NCBI GenBank assembly: GCA_028293745.1
Contig: JAQGOF010000223.1
Location: 1 to 64,000 of the forward strand
DNA length: 64,000 nucleotides
Source of the DNA: Gammaproteobacteria bacterium
GTDB lineage: Bacteria; Pseudomonadota; Gammaproteobacteria; Steroidobacterales; Steroidobacteraceae
Direction: 5' to 3'
Below are positions 1 through 8,993 of the stretch, piece after piece. The position numbers and the translations under genes are program-made. Within the stretch, counting starts at the first letter, position 1. Each line of letters opens with the position of its first letter. The notes beneath the pieces were generated by a model. It made no database searches. It saw only the letters and a list, made by a program, of their open reading frames with translations, and was not told where the DNA came from.

Positions 1-3000
1 TGGCACGGCGTATGCGGCCGGCGCGGCATGTGCGGCCACAGGCGCGGCGGCGCTTGAAGCGACCAGGTCGGCGTTGGCGGCGCACAGGCCCGCAGGGGCG
101 GTCGCTTGCGCGGCAGCGGCGACGCCCAGTCCCTGGAGCACATCGAACTGACGACCGATGATCTGCGACACCGTGTTGAGCTGGTCGCGGAAGAGACTTT
201 CGAGCCCAGCCACAGAGGGGCTTCCAATAATGGGTGACACCGCGCTTACGGCCGCGTGCGTGCGTGCCGCAACAGCAGACGGTGCTGTGGCTATCACCTG
301 CACAGTGGTTGGGGCTGATGTGACAGCATGGGACGTACCAACCGGTGTCATTGCAGCAGGCGCTGCCGCCGCAGTCGGCGCGACCGCCGCGCGAGGTGCC
401 GCTGCACTTGCCGGCACCTTCTCTGCCAGGAAGGCCGCCAACGCCGGGATGGTCGAATACTGTGCCAGCAGTTGCCGGAAGGTGATCTTCACCTTCATCT
501 GGCTTTGAATCTTCTGTGCCACCTGCGTCAGGAACAACGAGTCGTAGCCCATCTCCAGAAAACTGACAGGCGCTGTCGTCGAAGGCGGCGCAGTGCCCGA
601 GAGATTCTCGAGAATGGCTGCAATCGCGGCGGCGAGCTCTTCGATCCGGCCGTCGTTGCGCGGCTGTGATTGAGCAGGCTGCTGCGGGTTGTTCTGCTGT
701 TGAGGCATCGCGGTATCGTCCTGGGAAGCACTGGGTGCCTGCTGGGTTTCGGCAGGAGCCACGGAAACAGGTTGAGGCGCGCGGGCTGCGCGCTCCTTGG
801 GTGGCGCATCGATCCAGAATCGCTTGCGCTCGAAAGGGTAGGTCGGCAATGGCACACGCCGGACCGGCTGCGCATACAGCGCGCTCCAGTTCGGTTCGGC
901 CCCGTGCGTCCAGAGGCGGCCGAGAGCCTCCAACATGCAGGCGCGGTCGGATGACTCGCGAGCCGAATCCTGCAGCGAGGTGACGACGGGGTTGGCCGCG
1001 CCCTGAAGTGCCTGGAATGCCAGCGTGGAGAGTACGTTGCCAGGACCGACTTCCAACAACACGGGAGCCGAATCCATGGCCACCATCGTCTTGATGCCAT
1101 CTGCGAAACGAACGGTTTCGCGGGCGTGCTGCGCCCAATATTGCGCAGAGGTCGCCTCGGACTCGTTGATCCAGGTGCCCGTGACGCAAGATACGTAAGG
1201 CAATGTCGGAGGTGACAAGCGGATTTGCTTCAATCGCTCTCTGAGAGGTTCGACGATGGGCTCGACCATCGACGAGTGAAATGCGTGCGACGTGTGCAGG
1301 TGACGGCACACCACGCCGCGCGCCTGAAGCACCTGTTCGAGCGCATGGATCGCCGCATCAGGTCCGGAGGCCACCGTCAGTGAAGGACCGTTGACAGCCG
1401 CCACCGCAACTTCGGGACTCAACAGAGAACGAAGCTCCCTTTCCGGCAGGCGTACGGAAAGCATCGAGCCGCGGTGCAGCTCTTGCATCAGCCGCCCGCG
1501 CAAGGCGACGACGGGCAGTGCATCCTCCAGCGTCATGACCCCAGCCAGTACCGCGGCGACGAACTCACCCACACTGTGTCCAATCATCGCGTCCGGCTGG
1601 ATACCCCAGCTCATCCAGAGCTTCGCGAGCGAATACTCCACCGCGAATATCGCCGGCTGGGCGAATTTCGTGGCCATGAGACGCTTCGCTGCCTCCGGGG
1701 AGTTGGCAGCTGGATAGACGAGCGCGGCGAGATCCTCGCCGGTGACCGGCCTGCAGATCTGCACGCAACGATCGAAATGCAGCCGGAATTCCGGTTCGCC
1801 CGTGTACAGATCGCGAGCCATGTCCGGATACTGCGAGCCCTGGCCCGGAAACATGAATGCGACGGCCGGTTTGCGGCCGCTGCGGGCTGGCGCCTGCATA
1901 CCCGGCGCGGAGGCAGAGTCGAGTTTCGCCGCGGTCTCCTCAGCGGCATGTCCCACGACGAACGAGCGATGCTCGAACACCCGGCGACCCACCTGCAGCG
2001 AGAAGGCCACATCGCTCAGTGAACCTTGCGGGTTCGCCCGCAGGTAGGTTGCGAGATTGGTGCGCGCGGCCGCCAGTGCTGCGTCGCTTCTGGCCGAGAT
2101 GACCAGCAGCTCGGAACTCCTCGGGGGCGCTTCACGCGCTTCTGTGCCGGGCGGCTCCTCGAGAACCACGTGCACGTTCGTACCGCCAACACCGAATGCG
2201 CTCACGCCCGCGCGCCGCGGGCCGTCCGCACGCGGCCATTCGGTGAGCTTCGAGCTCACATAGAAAGGAGTCGAGGCAAAGTCGATCTGGGGATTGGGTG
2301 CCGTGAAGTGCAGCGTGGCCGGAATGACGCCCTGTTTCAGCGACAGGGCCGTTTTGATCAGGCCAACGACGCCGGCACCCACATCCAGATGCCCGATGTT
2401 TGATTTGACGGAGCCCACGGCGCAGAACTGCCGCTCGCTGGTGCTCGCCTGGAATGCCTTGGTGAGTGCGGCGACCTCGATGGGATCGCCCAACGGAGTG
2501 GCCGTGCCATGGCACTCGACGTAACTGATGGACCGCGCGTCGACGCCGGCGTTGGCATGAGCCATTTCAATGGCTGCCGCCTGACCGTCGATACTCGGAG
2601 CTGTGAAGCCAACCTTCGCGGCTCCATCGTTATTGACGCCGCAGCCGCGAATGACGGCGAATATGTGGTCGCCATCTCGCTGCGCGTCCGACAGGCGCTT
2701 GAGCGCCACGACGCCCGCGCCGCTGCCAAAGATCGTTCCGCTCGCGTTGGCATCGAAGGTCCGGCACGTGCCGTCGGCCGAGACCATGCCGCCTTCCAGG
2801 TGAAGGTAGCCGCGTTTCTGCGGGAAGGTGATCGAGACCCCGCCTGCAAGAGCCATATCCGACTGGCCGAGGATCAGGCTCTGACAGGCCTGGGCAACGG
2901 CGAGCAGCGACGTCGAGCAGGCCGTCGCCAGGGTAACGCTGGGGCCCTTCAAATCCAGTTTGTAGGACACACGCGTCGCGAGAAAATCCTGGTGGGCTCC

Positions 3001-5289
3001 GAGCAACATCGGGTATGAGCCGACCTGGTAGTTGCTGGTGAACTCTTCGATCGTCCGCCGGTCGCGGCAGACGTGCTCGAGGAAGTAGGTGTTGATGCTG
3101 CAACCGGCGAAAACGCCGATCGCGCCGTTGAACGTGCGAGGGTCGCAACCTGCACTCTCGAGCGCCTCCCAGGCACATTCGAGGAATACCCGGTGCTGCG
3201 GATCCGTCAGCTCTGCCTCGCGCGCATACATGCCGAAGAATTCGGCATCGAACTGTTCGACGCCATCGAGAATGGGACGCGCCTTGACGAAGTTGGGCTG
3301 GCGCCGCACCTCATCGCTGAAACTGTCTTCCAGCTCGGCCTCGCTGAAGTGGGTGACGGATTCCACTGCGTCCCGCAGGTTCCGCCAGAACTGTTCGACA
3401 GTACGGGCCCCGGGGAAACGACCGGACATTCCAACGATCGCAACCCGGTTGTCCTCGCCACGCGCGCGCTCCTGTGCGCCGCGTATCGTTCCGCCATGCG
3501 CATGTGTTGCACGAGTAGTCCGCGTCATGCGTTCGGCAAGTGCGCTGATTCGCGGATACTGGAACATCTCAACGACCGTGATGTCGCTGGTCATCGAGCG
3601 TTTTATGTTGGCATGGACCTCCATCAGGCCCAGCGAGGTTCCGCCCAGATCGAAGAAGTTGTCATCCACCCCGACCGCATTCGTTCCAAGCACCTTGCGC
3701 CAGACCTCGCGCAGCGCGGCCTCCGTGGCATTGATGGGCGCGCGGCCTCTCGTGTTCGTATGGACGGTAGCGACCGCAGGCAGCTTGGCGCGATCCACTT
3801 TGCCGTTGGGGGATAGTGGAAACGAGTCCAGTTGATTGATCGAGGAGGGGACCATGTAGTCCGGCAGGTCGTCGCGCAGGACACGGCGAAGACGCTCTGC
3901 ATCAACCGCGTTGTTCGCCGCAGCGGTGACAAATGCGACGATACGCCGCTGGCCCACGGCCCCAGGCGGACATACGACCGCCGCATCTTGCACCAGCCCC
4001 GTGGCACGAATGCGCGCCTCGATCTCGTCCAACTCGACGCGCTTTCCATTGATTTTCACCTGGCGGTCGAGCCGGCCCAGGAACTCGATGTTGCCGTCAG
4101 CCCGCACCCTGACGCGGTCACCCGTCTTGTAGACACGGGCGGTGGAGTTGGGGTCGAGCGGATGAGGAATGAACCGCTCGGCAGTCAGCTCCGGCCGATT
4201 CAGGTACCCGAGCGCAACACCCGCGCCTCCAACATAGAGCTCTCCCTCGGTGCCCGCAGCCACGGGGCGCAGGGACTCATCGAGTATCAGCGCCTCGGTC
4301 TGGCGGATCGGCTTGCCGATCGGAAGGGCGCCCTCGCCGGTGTAATCCCTCGGGACGGTGTAGCAGCAGCTGAACGTCGTGTTTTCCGTCGGGCCGTAGC
4401 CATTGATCAGGCGGCAGCCGGGAAGGGCGCGGAGCGCTTTGACGATGTGCGGCGGGGACAATACATCGCCGCCCGCAAGCAGTTGGCGCAACGGATTCAG
4501 GCCGTCTGGATTGTTGTCCACCATCAAGTGGAACAGTCCGGCAGTGAGCCACAGCGTGGTCACGCCATGGCGCGCAATCTCAGCGGCAATATCATCGAGG
4601 GACGGATAGGCATTGGAGACGACGGCGAGCTTGCCGCCATTCAACAATGCACCCCAGATTTCAAACGTCGATGCGTCGAATGACAGCGGCGCCATCTGCA
4701 AAATGACCTCGTCGGGACCGAGGGTCGCGAAGTCGTTATCGAGCACGAGTCGCAGTACCGCCCTGTGAGGCACGACGACGCCCTTGGGACGTCCCGTGGA
4801 TCCCGATGTATACATGACGTACGCGACGTCGTCCGGAGCGATTTCCGGCCATCTGCAGGCTCCGCCGGCCGATCCGGACGATCCCGTGTCGGCGCCCAGG
4901 GTCAGAGCCTCGCCTTTCCAGAACACGTCCTGCGGCCGGCTCGCGAGGATTGCATCCTGTACCAACATCGCCGAGGGCTTGCTGTCCTCGTAGATGTACT
5001 GCAACAGCTTCGTCGGGTAGGCGGGGTCGAGGGGCACGTAGGCCGCGCCCGCTTTCAGTATCCCTAAGATTGCCGCAATCGTATCCGTGGAGCGCTGCGC
5101 GAACAGGCCGACGGTCTTGCCACGCCCGATGCCGCGAGCGACCAACCAACTTCCGATGCGGTCCGCCCGGGCAGCCAATTGCGCGTACGTGCAGCCCCTG
5201 CCGGCATCGCCCGCAAGGGCGGTCCGTTCGGGATAGCGCGTGGTTGTCTCGTCAAACGCCTCGGAAATCGATGCCGGGAATTTTTTCAT
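1..5289 (-). CDS. Hybrid NRPS-PKS, A-PCP-KS-AT-ACP (3' end outside window)
   Basis: Multimodular synthase read leftward from the ATG at 5289 and still open at base 1, so at least 1763 residues. Domains in order: adenylation (about 1-500; YTSGSTGRPKG near 157, NGYGPTE near 297, NGKVDRAKL near 491), peptidyl carrier (LGGTSL, Ser552), ketosynthase (from about 616; Cys791 in ACSTSL, His927 in ECHGTA, His967 in NIGHLD), acyltransferase (GHSVGE, Ser1239; HAFHS near 1336, the malonyl-type motif), a YPFERKRFW linker and acyl carrier (GYDSL, Ser1584), then an amphipathic linker of the kind that precedes another module. There is no condensation domain before A and no KR, DH or ER between AT and ACP. 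Aligning the A4-A5 region by eye to GrsA gives a pocket of D-A-F-W-L-G-G-T-F, close to a known valine code, so an aliphatic amino acid starter extended by malonate is inferred. The PPTase at 9835 could prime both carriers. No thioesterase is visible, so the release mode is unknown. Confidence 0.95.
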   Translation of the reverse strand, partial: MKKFPASISEAFDETTTRYPERTALAGDAGRGCTYAQLAARADRIGSWLVARGIGRGKTVGLFAQRSTDTIAAILGILKAGAAYVPLDPAYPTKLLQYIYEDSKPSAMLVQDAILASRPQDVFWKGEALTLGADTGSSGSAGGACRWPEIAPDDVAYVMYTSGSTGRPKGVVVPHRAVLRLVLDNDFATLGPDEVILQMAPLSFDASTFEIWGALLNGGKLAVVSNAYPSLDDIAAEIARHGVTTLWLTAGLFHLMVDNNPDGLNPLRQLLAGGDVLSPPHIVKALRALPGCRLINGYGPTENTTFSCCYTVPRDYTGEGALPIGKPIRQTEALILDESLRPVAAGTEGELYVGGAGVALGYLNRPELTAERFIPHPLDPNSTARVYKTGDRVRVRADGNIEFLGRLDRQVKINGKRVELDEIEARIRATGLVQDAAVVCPPGAVGQRRIVAFVTAAANNAVDAERLRRVLRDDLPDYMVPSSINQLDSFPLSPNGKVDRAKLPAVATVHTNTRGRAPINATEAALREVWRKVLGTNAVGVDDNFFDLGGTSLGLMEVHANIKRSMTSDITVVEMFQYPRISALAERMTRTTRATHAHGGTIRGAQERARGEDNRVAIVGMSGRFPGARTVEQFWRNLRDAVESVTHFSEAELEDSFSDEVRRQPNFVKARPILDGVEQFDAEFFGMYAREAELTDPQHRVFLECAWEALESAGCDPRTFNGAIGVFAGCSINTYFLEHVCRDRRTIEEFTSNYQVGSYPMLLGAHQDFLATRVSYKLDLKGPSVTLATACSTSLLAVAQACQSLILGQSDMALAGGVSITFPQKRGYLHLEGGMVSADGTCRTFDANASGTIFGSGAGVVALKRLSDAQRDGDHIFAVIRGCGVNNDGAAKVGFTAPSIDGQAAAIEMAHANAGVDARSISYVECHGTATPLGDPIEVAALTKAFQASTSERQFCAVGSVKSNIGHLDVGAGVVGLIKTALSLKQGVIPATLHFTAPNPQIDFASTPFYVSSKLTEWPRADGPRRAGVSAFGVGGTNVHVVLEEPPGTEAREAPPRSSELLVISARSDAALAAARTNLATYLRANPQGSLSDVAFSLQVGRRVFEHRSFVVGHAAEETAAKLDSASAPGMQAPARSGRKPAVAFMFPGQGSQYPDMARDLYTGEPEFRLHFDRCVQICRPVTGEDLAALVYPAANSPEAAKRLMATKFAQPAIFAVEYSLAKLWMSWGIQPDAMIGHSVGEFVAAVLAGVMTLEDALPVVALRGRLMQELHRGSMLSVRLPERELRSLLSPEVAVAAVNGPSLTVASGPDAAIHALEQVLQARGVVCRHLHTSHAFHSSMVEPIVEPLRERLKQIRLSPPTLPYVSCVTGTWINESEATSAQYWAQHARETVRFADGIKTMVAMDSAPVLLEVGPGNVLSTLAFQALQGAANPVVTSLQDSARESSDRACMLEALGRLWTHGAEPNWSALYAQPVRRVPLPTYPFERKRFWIDAPPKERAARAPQPVSVAPAETQQAPSASQDDTAMPQQQNNPQQPAQSQPRNDGRIEELAAAIAAILENLSGTAPPSTTAPVSFLEMGYDSLFLTQVAQKIQSQMKVKITFRQLLAQYSTIPALAAFLAEKVPASAAAPRAAVAPTAAAAPAAMTPVGTSHAVTSAPTTVQVIATAPSAVAARTHAAVSAVSPIIGSPSVAGLESLFRDQLNTVSQIIGRQFDVLQGLGVAAAAQATAPAGLCAANADLVASSAAAPVAAHAAPAAYAVP

Positions 5290-5462
5290 TGTTGCGTGAG
5301 AGTACGCTCGTACCCATTCCAGGGCGGGAGCATCGCGCAACTCGCATTCGGAATGCTTCGAGACAGTCGCGGTCAGGCGACCTCGGAGCGGGTCTGGCAC
5401 TGGATTTTGCTCAAAGTGTCGATTGAGTCACACTCCACCCCGGCTGATTTACAGGTGCAGGC
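5290..5462. promoter_or_regulatory. Divergent intergenic region, NRPS-PKS / GNAT
   Basis: These 173 bases separate the leftward synthase from the rightward GNAT and must hold both promoters. A TGGCAC...TTTTGC element at 5395-5410 resembles a sigma-54 promoter for the GNAT, but its GG-to-GC spacing is 11 rather than 10, so it is not called as one. No convincing sigma-70 boxes were seen. Confidence 0.4.
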
Positions 5463-6875
5463 GTGGTCTCAGGACTTTCGGTCACTTCCATTGCGGGGAT
5501 TGCGTCTCTGGAGCGCTACGCGGCGCAGATCGACCGGCTGAACGCGCTGTCGGGCCGGTGCAATCCATTCTTATCGGCAGCCTTCTTGCGTTGCTACGCG
5601 TTGCGCGCCGAATACCATGTCCCGGGACGGGAGGAGCGGCTGTACTTGATCTGGGAAGGCGAGCGGCTCATCGGGATTGCGCCGTTGCGCCGTTCGATCG
5701 ATAAGGTAGGGCCCTCTCTCGGACCGCTGCATTGGCGAGGCGTACGGTTGAGAGTGCTCGCTCCGCTGGATACGGAGCGGCCCGGGATCCTTTCGGCGCC
5801 CGAGGACGAGGCGCGTGTGGCGGCCGCGCTCATAGACCATGTCTGCACCCGGGAGCGTGATTGGGGATTGCTCGAATTCGCCGGCCAACTGCCTGGTACC
5901 CCCTTATATGAAGCCGTGCACGCTGCGGCAAACGGCGCCTTCCGGGCACGCGACGTCGAAGTCGAGCCCTATACGGAGATAGCCATCGTCTGGAACGATC
6001 TGTCCGCCTATTTCCGTTCGCTCGTCAAGAAGATGCGCTCCAACATCAGCCGGCAGGCCCGCCGGCTGTTCGCTCAGGGCCAGGTGCACATCGTACTGGC
6101 CGAGGGAGCTCCGGCGGTCACTGCGTGGTTCGAGCCGTATTGTGATCTGGATAGCCGCAGCTGGAAGCACGGTACGCAGTCCTCCATCCAGCGCCATCCG
6201 CGGCGAGTGCGTTTCTACCGCGATATTGCCGCGGGCCGGGCAGGACTCGAGCCGTCCTTCATCGGCATTGTGCTGGACGGCGTTCTGATCGCGGGCCTGC
6301 TGACCGGATCCAACAGCGCCGCGGCGCCCGGCCGGCATGGAGCCTGGTGCCTGGAGATGGCCTACGACGAATCACGCGGCGACCTGGGCCCCGGCCAGCT
6401 GCTGCTGTTGTTTGCCATGGGGGAGGCCATTCGCCGCGGCGACCGGTTTCTCAACTTCATGCAGAACTTCGCGTATTACAAACATCGCTGGGGCGCCGCG
6501 CTCATACCGGTGGTCAATGTTCAGCTCCTGCGCCGTGCCAGTCTGCACAACCTGCGGGCGGCAGTCGGGGAGTGGAGCAAGAGGCTCGCGGCGAGGCGCG
6601 CCGAGATGGCAGAGCGTGCACAGACGCCGGCCCACGCAGCGACTTCGGGCGGCGCGGCCACCCAGGGTGGCGCGGCAATCCCGGGCCGTACAACGACCGC
6701 GGGCCACGCGGACACTGTCGAAGCCGGGAAACGCGCCCCACAGGGCGGCGTCGCGCCGCCCGACCTCACGCGAGCTCGCGAATTGACCGCGGCCGCGCTG
6801 GCCTATGATGGACCGGGGATTCGCCGGCTCGATCGCCAACAGGCCGGCGTGTATCTGCCCTTCGAGATCGAGTAG
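5463..6875 (+). CDS. CelD/BioF2-type GNAT acyltransferase
   Basis: Cytoplasmic GNAT-fold acyltransferase of the CelD/BcsL (Acetyltransf_6) kind often found in exopolysaccharide loci, 470 aa from a GTG start. The typical features are an N-terminal half with FLSAAFLRCY and EGERLIGIAPL, a basic KKMRSNISRQARRL stretch near residue 190, and the C-terminal FLNFMQNFAYYKHRWG signature near 328-343. These proteins probably transfer an acyl group, or an aminoacyl group as in FemAB relatives, to an amino sugar or lipid-linked intermediate; the donor is not known from sequence. The last 85 residues form an unusual low-complexity tail (about 385-420) rich in Gly, Ala and Thr with GGAAT-like repeats, outside the fold. 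It is transcribed divergently from the NRPS-PKS, and a functional link to that enzyme is only inferred from position. Confidence 0.85.
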   Translation: MVSGLSVTSIAGIASLERYAAQIDRLNALSGRCNPFLSAAFLRCYALRAEYHVPGREERLYLIWEGERLIGIAPLRRSIDKVGPSLGPLHWRGVRLRVLAPLDTERPGILSAPEDEARVAAALIDHVCTRERDWGLLEFAGQLPGTPLYEAVHAAANGAFRARDVEVEPYTEIAIVWNDLSAYFRSLVKKMRSNISRQARRLFAQGQVHIVLAEGAPAVTAWFEPYCDLDSRSWKHGTQSSIQRHPRRVRFYRDIAAGRAGLEPSFIGIVLDGVLIAGLLTGSNSAAAPGRHGAWCLEMAYDESRGDLGPGQLLLLFAMGEAIRRGDRFLNFMQNFAYYKHRWGAALIPVVNVQLLRRASLHNLRAAVGEWSKRLAARRAEMAERAQTPAHAATSGGAATQGGAAIPGRTTTAGHADTVEAGKRAPQGGVAPPDLTRARELTAAALAYDGPGIRRLDRQQAGVYLPFEIE

Positions 6876-6877
6876 GA

Positions 6878-6905
6878 CGCCGCGCCCACAAGTGGGCCGC
6901 GCGGC
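6878..6905. terminator. Hairpin between convergent genes
   Basis: GCCCAC-AA-GTGGGC forms a perfect core stem extended by CCGCG/CGCGG-type pairing, directly after the GNAT stop and before the stop of the opposite gene. It lies where a bidirectional terminator would, but has no T-run on either strand. Confidence 0.45.
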
Positions 6906-6908
6906 GGA

Positions 6909-8993
6909 TCAGCGTAGACCGGCGGCTGCGGTGTGGGGGGCTGCCGGCGGATCGATCAGCACGTAACGGTCAAAAGCATCGAAGTGCGCGCTGACGAACG
7001 ATGATCGCAGGTGCGAGTTATCCTTGAGCAGCGGTTTGCCGGCAGAATCCAACACGGGACAGACGCTGGCGGTGCAGAGCGTGTCGAGCGGATCCAGCAC
7101 GATGGCGTGCGCACGCCGGGCAACTTCTATCAGGCGATCGTCGATGAATGCACGTTCCGAAGTCATGGCGCTGCGCGGCACGGCCGGTGGCAGCACGACG
7201 TGGAATCCGAGGCCGTCGCGCCGGGCCATTTCCCGCGGATCGAATTGGTCGCCAAAGGGGGAGGACAACACGATCACCACCTCCTTGCCGGCTGCCACCA
7301 GTTGGGTTACGGCCGCTTCGAATCCCGCCAGCACCCATTCGGTTTGCGGTGTGAGCATCTTCAGTGGCTTCCCGTCTTCGTCGCCGGCCTTGTAGTAGTC
7401 GGTCCGCACCGTGAAGCCGGCCCAGGAGGCACTGATGATGATGGTCTTGACTTCAGGTCGGCGTGCCAGCGCAAACGTCTCGGCAACGAACCGCTCGCAT
7501 CCATAACCCGTGCGCTCGATGCCCGGCACGGGGGCGCATCCGCCGCGCGTCCTGAATATAACGGTGCGGCGGGGTGCATGCTTCTCATGCATCAGGGTTT
7601 CAATGCGCGGCAGAAACTGCTGCATGTGACTGTCGCCGAAGAACAGTACGGCCTGCTGGGTGTCGCCGCGAATCGTGCCGTTTCCGGGGAAGTGCCAGTC
7701 CGAGTAGGCTGCGGAGATCTCTGCCAGGTGCGGCACGGAGTCCGAGCGCGCCTGCGCGAAGTTACCCAACACCAACAGTCCGTAGACGGCCAAAGCGCCG
7801 ACGCAGGCCGCAGAGAGTCCGGCGGCCCGCGGTGCGGCCGCTCCCCGTCCCATGCGGCGTATGGGCTTCTCGACCCACTCGAAGGTCGCGCACGCGAGCA
7901 GGACACTGGCAACCAACGCCCCGATCCGGATACTGACCGGGGGCAGCCCGCCGTTGAGGATCCGCGCAAAACTCAGAATCGGCCAGTGCCACAGGTACAG
8001 CGGATAGCTGATCAGGCCGATGTACACGATCACCCGGTTCGCGAGTATCCGTCGGTTGATCCAGGCTTGCGGGCCGGACAGGATGAGCAACAGCGATCCC
8101 AGTGTCGGCAACAGCGCCCACCATCCGGGGAAACCCCGGCCGTCCCGCACCAACACGAACGCCAGGATCAGCAGTCCCGTGCCGGCGAGTGCGGCCAGGT
8201 TGAGCCACGCGAGTGGCACGTCCGGGGGCTTCGCGCGCCGGCTGTGCAGGTAGGCGACGATACTGCCCAGCATCAGTTCCCAGAAGCGTGTTGCCGGCAG
8301 ATAGAAGGCCGCTTCCGGAAGTCTGCCCACGAGCACGATGTTGAGCGCGAACGAGGCTGCCGCGATCCCGAGAATCAGCCAGAAAATCCGTTCCATATGC
8401 CGCCGCAGCACGAACAGCAACACCGGCCAGACGAGGTAATACTGCTCCTCGACACCCAGCGACCACAGGTGCAGCAGCGGCTTCAGCGCCGAATCGGTGT
8501 CCCAGTAGCCGCTTTCCCGCCAGAGCAGGATGTTTGAAACGAACCCGGCGCCGGCTGCGACGTGCGCTCCGAGCTGGTCATAGTCGTAGGGCGTGAGGGC
8601 CCACCAGCCGAACGCCAGGCACGCGGCGAGAACGAGCGCGAGGGCCGGAAAGATCCGCCGGATGCGGCGCGCGTAGAACTGCGCGAACGTAAATGAGCCG
8701 GCGCGCAGCTCGTGCAGGATGATCCCGGAAATCAGGAATCCTGAAATGACGAAGAATATGTCAACCCCGGTGAAACCTCCGGGAAAGGAGTTGGGGAAAG
8801 CGTGAAACGCCAGAACCGCGGCGACTGCAATGGCGCGCAGGCCGTCTATGTCGGGTCTGTATACGTGGCGGCTCTGGCTTATGATGGGGTCCTTCGGAGA
8901 ATCAGCGACAGTGATACAAACCGTAGCAGCTCCCGCGCAAGAGCGCAGCGACCAGGCCGGCAACCTGCTGGCGCTCGATGAGGATCTGTTCAC
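6909..8993 (-). CDS. Acyltransferase-3 with SGNH domain (OafA-like)
   Basis: Integral membrane O-acetyltransferase of the OafA type. The N-terminal acyltransferase-3 domain starts at YRPDIDGLRA (about residue 45) with the conserved histidine in AFHAFP and the FFVISGFLIS and HLWSLGVEEQYY motifs, giving about ten membrane segments. A C-terminal periplasmic SGNH domain carries GDSH near 455 and the catalytic DxxH pair in DNSHLR near 658. Family members move an acetyl group from the cytoplasm to an exported polysaccharide. The start is a problem: no ATG, GTG or TTG lies between YRPDIDG and the GTG of the divergent gene at 8911. The possible starts are TTG at 8963 or GTG at 8993, both inside the neighbouring coding region. 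The function is secure, the first 40 residues are not. Confidence 0.88.
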   Translation of the reverse strand: MNRSSSSASRLPAWSLRSCAGAATVCITVADSPKDPIISQSRHVYRPDIDGLRAIAVAAVLAFHAFPNSFPGGFTGVDIFFVISGFLISGIILHELRAGSFTFAQFYARRIRRIFPALALVLAACLAFGWWALTPYDYDQLGAHVAAGAGFVSNILLWRESGYWDTDSALKPLLHLWSLGVEEQYYLVWPVLLFVLRRHMERIFWLILGIAAASFALNIVLVGRLPEAAFYLPATRFWELMLGSIVAYLHSRRAKPPDVPLAWLNLAALAGTGLLILAFVLVRDGRGFPGWWALLPTLGSLLLILSGPQAWINRRILANRVIVYIGLISYPLYLWHWPILSFARILNGGLPPVSIRIGALVASVLLACATFEWVEKPIRRMGRGAAAPRAAGLSAACVGALAVYGLLVLGNFAQARSDSVPHLAEISAAYSDWHFPGNGTIRGDTQQAVLFFGDSHMQQFLPRIETLMHEKHAPRRTVIFRTRGGCAPVPGIERTGYGCERFVAETFALARRPEVKTIIISASWAGFTVRTDYYKAGDEDGKPLKMLTPQTEWVLAGFEAAVTQLVAAGKEVVIVLSSPFGDQFDPREMARRDGLGFHVVLPPAVPRSAMTSERAFIDDRLIEVARRAHAIVLDPLDTLCTASVCPVLDSAGKPLLKDNSHLRSSFVSAHFDAFDRYVLIDPPAAPHTAAAGLR

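Noticed and set aside
5395-5410. Sigma-54-like TGGCAC...TTTTGC upstream of the GNAT gene
   Set aside because: The spacing between GG and GC is 11 bases; RpoN promoters need 10 almost without exception.
7011-8537. Rightward open frame of 508 codons
   Set aside because: Fully antisense to the OafA-like gene; the product is rich in Gln, His and Arg with no recognisable domain.
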